From UBA9647 sp049522195 (lineage in GTDB: Bacteria > Bacteroidota > Ignavibacteria > UBA10030), in the NCBI GenBank assembly GCA_049522195.1, contig JBEKOB010000141.1, positions 1 to 6,143 on the forward strand: a stretch of 6,143 bases of DNA, given 5' to 3'. The notes beneath the pieces are model-generated. The model did no database searches, was not told the origin of the DNA, and saw only the letters and a list, made by a program, of their open reading frames with translations. The position numbers and the translations under genes are program-made. Positions 6,044-6,143 of the stretch are shown one piece after another. Numbering within the stretch: the first letter of the stretch is position 1; every line of letters starts with the position of its first letter.

Positions 6044-6143
6044 TCACGTCTTATGCTGATTCCACCATCGTTCCATCACATCATCCGCATTTGTCTGAGC
6101 TCCCTTGTGCTTCCACTTGTCGAAGAAGAAGATGTCGGAGCTT
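6044..6143 (-). CDS. 3' end of an unrecognised protein gene, cut by the window edge
   Basis: One minus-strand frame is open for 32 codons from the right edge to a TGA at 6046-6044. It encodes a tail reading SSDIFFFDKWKHKG, then AQTNADDVMERWWNQHKT. The other two minus-strand frames hit stops within this stretch. The residue mix (aromatic and charged, ending in ERWWNQHKT) looks like a real soluble protein C-terminus, but I do not recognise the family. It reads in the same direction as every other gene here and is separated from ndk by the heptad-repeat spacer. No terminator with a T-tract is visible after the stop. Confidence 0.6.
   Translation of the reverse strand, partial: SSDIFFFDKWKHKGAQTNADDVMERWWNQHKT

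Overview
All the genes in this window read leftward on the minus strand: four complete protein genes plus one strong partner gene, a 3'-terminal fragment of a sixth at the right edge, and two well-formed intrinsic terminators. The lineage is probably the Bacteroidota/Ignavibacteria part of the FCB group. The main evidence is the C-terminal domain of the DUF362 protein, which opens with the YQNFPNPFNP signature of type IX secretion (Por) cargo. A DUF1343/NamZ-type muramidase, common in this group, fits. Assignment below phylum level is not possible from this window.

Layout in the direction of transcription (right to left). At 6143-6044 is the tail of an unrecognised gene. At 6043-5889 is a non-coding spacer made largely of degenerate 7-bp repeats with a small REP-like hairpin inside. 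At 5888-5469 is ndk (nucleoside diphosphate kinase), followed 28 bp later by a Nudix hydrolase (5440-4904). These two form a likely nucleotide-metabolism/housecleaning operon closed by an intrinsic terminator at 4894-4865. At 4831-3605 is a secreted NamZ-like exo-N-acetylmuramidase (cell-wall turnover), closed by a second terminator at 3534-3491. At 3426-1930 is a three-PAS sensory protein with a C-terminal four-cysteine module and no kinase domain. Then, 41 bp later, at 1888-293, comes a Tat-signal DUF362 protein with a type IX sorting domain; these two probably share one transcript.

The left 292 bp hold no convincing gene. They contain a second block of the same 7-bp repeat family in the opposite orientation, a GC-rich hairpin, a sigma70-like leftward promoter (TTGACA, 17 bp, TAACCT), and a perfect 10-bp inverted repeat just downstream of that promoter, placed like an operator for a gene lying beyond the left edge.

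I see no defence system, CRISPR array, transposase, tRNA or rRNA. The genes themselves are fairly ordinary. The least explained signals are the heptad-phased intergenic repeats at both ends, the operator-like palindrome, the Tat plus type IX combination in one protein, and the kinase-less PAS/Cys4 protein coupled to it.
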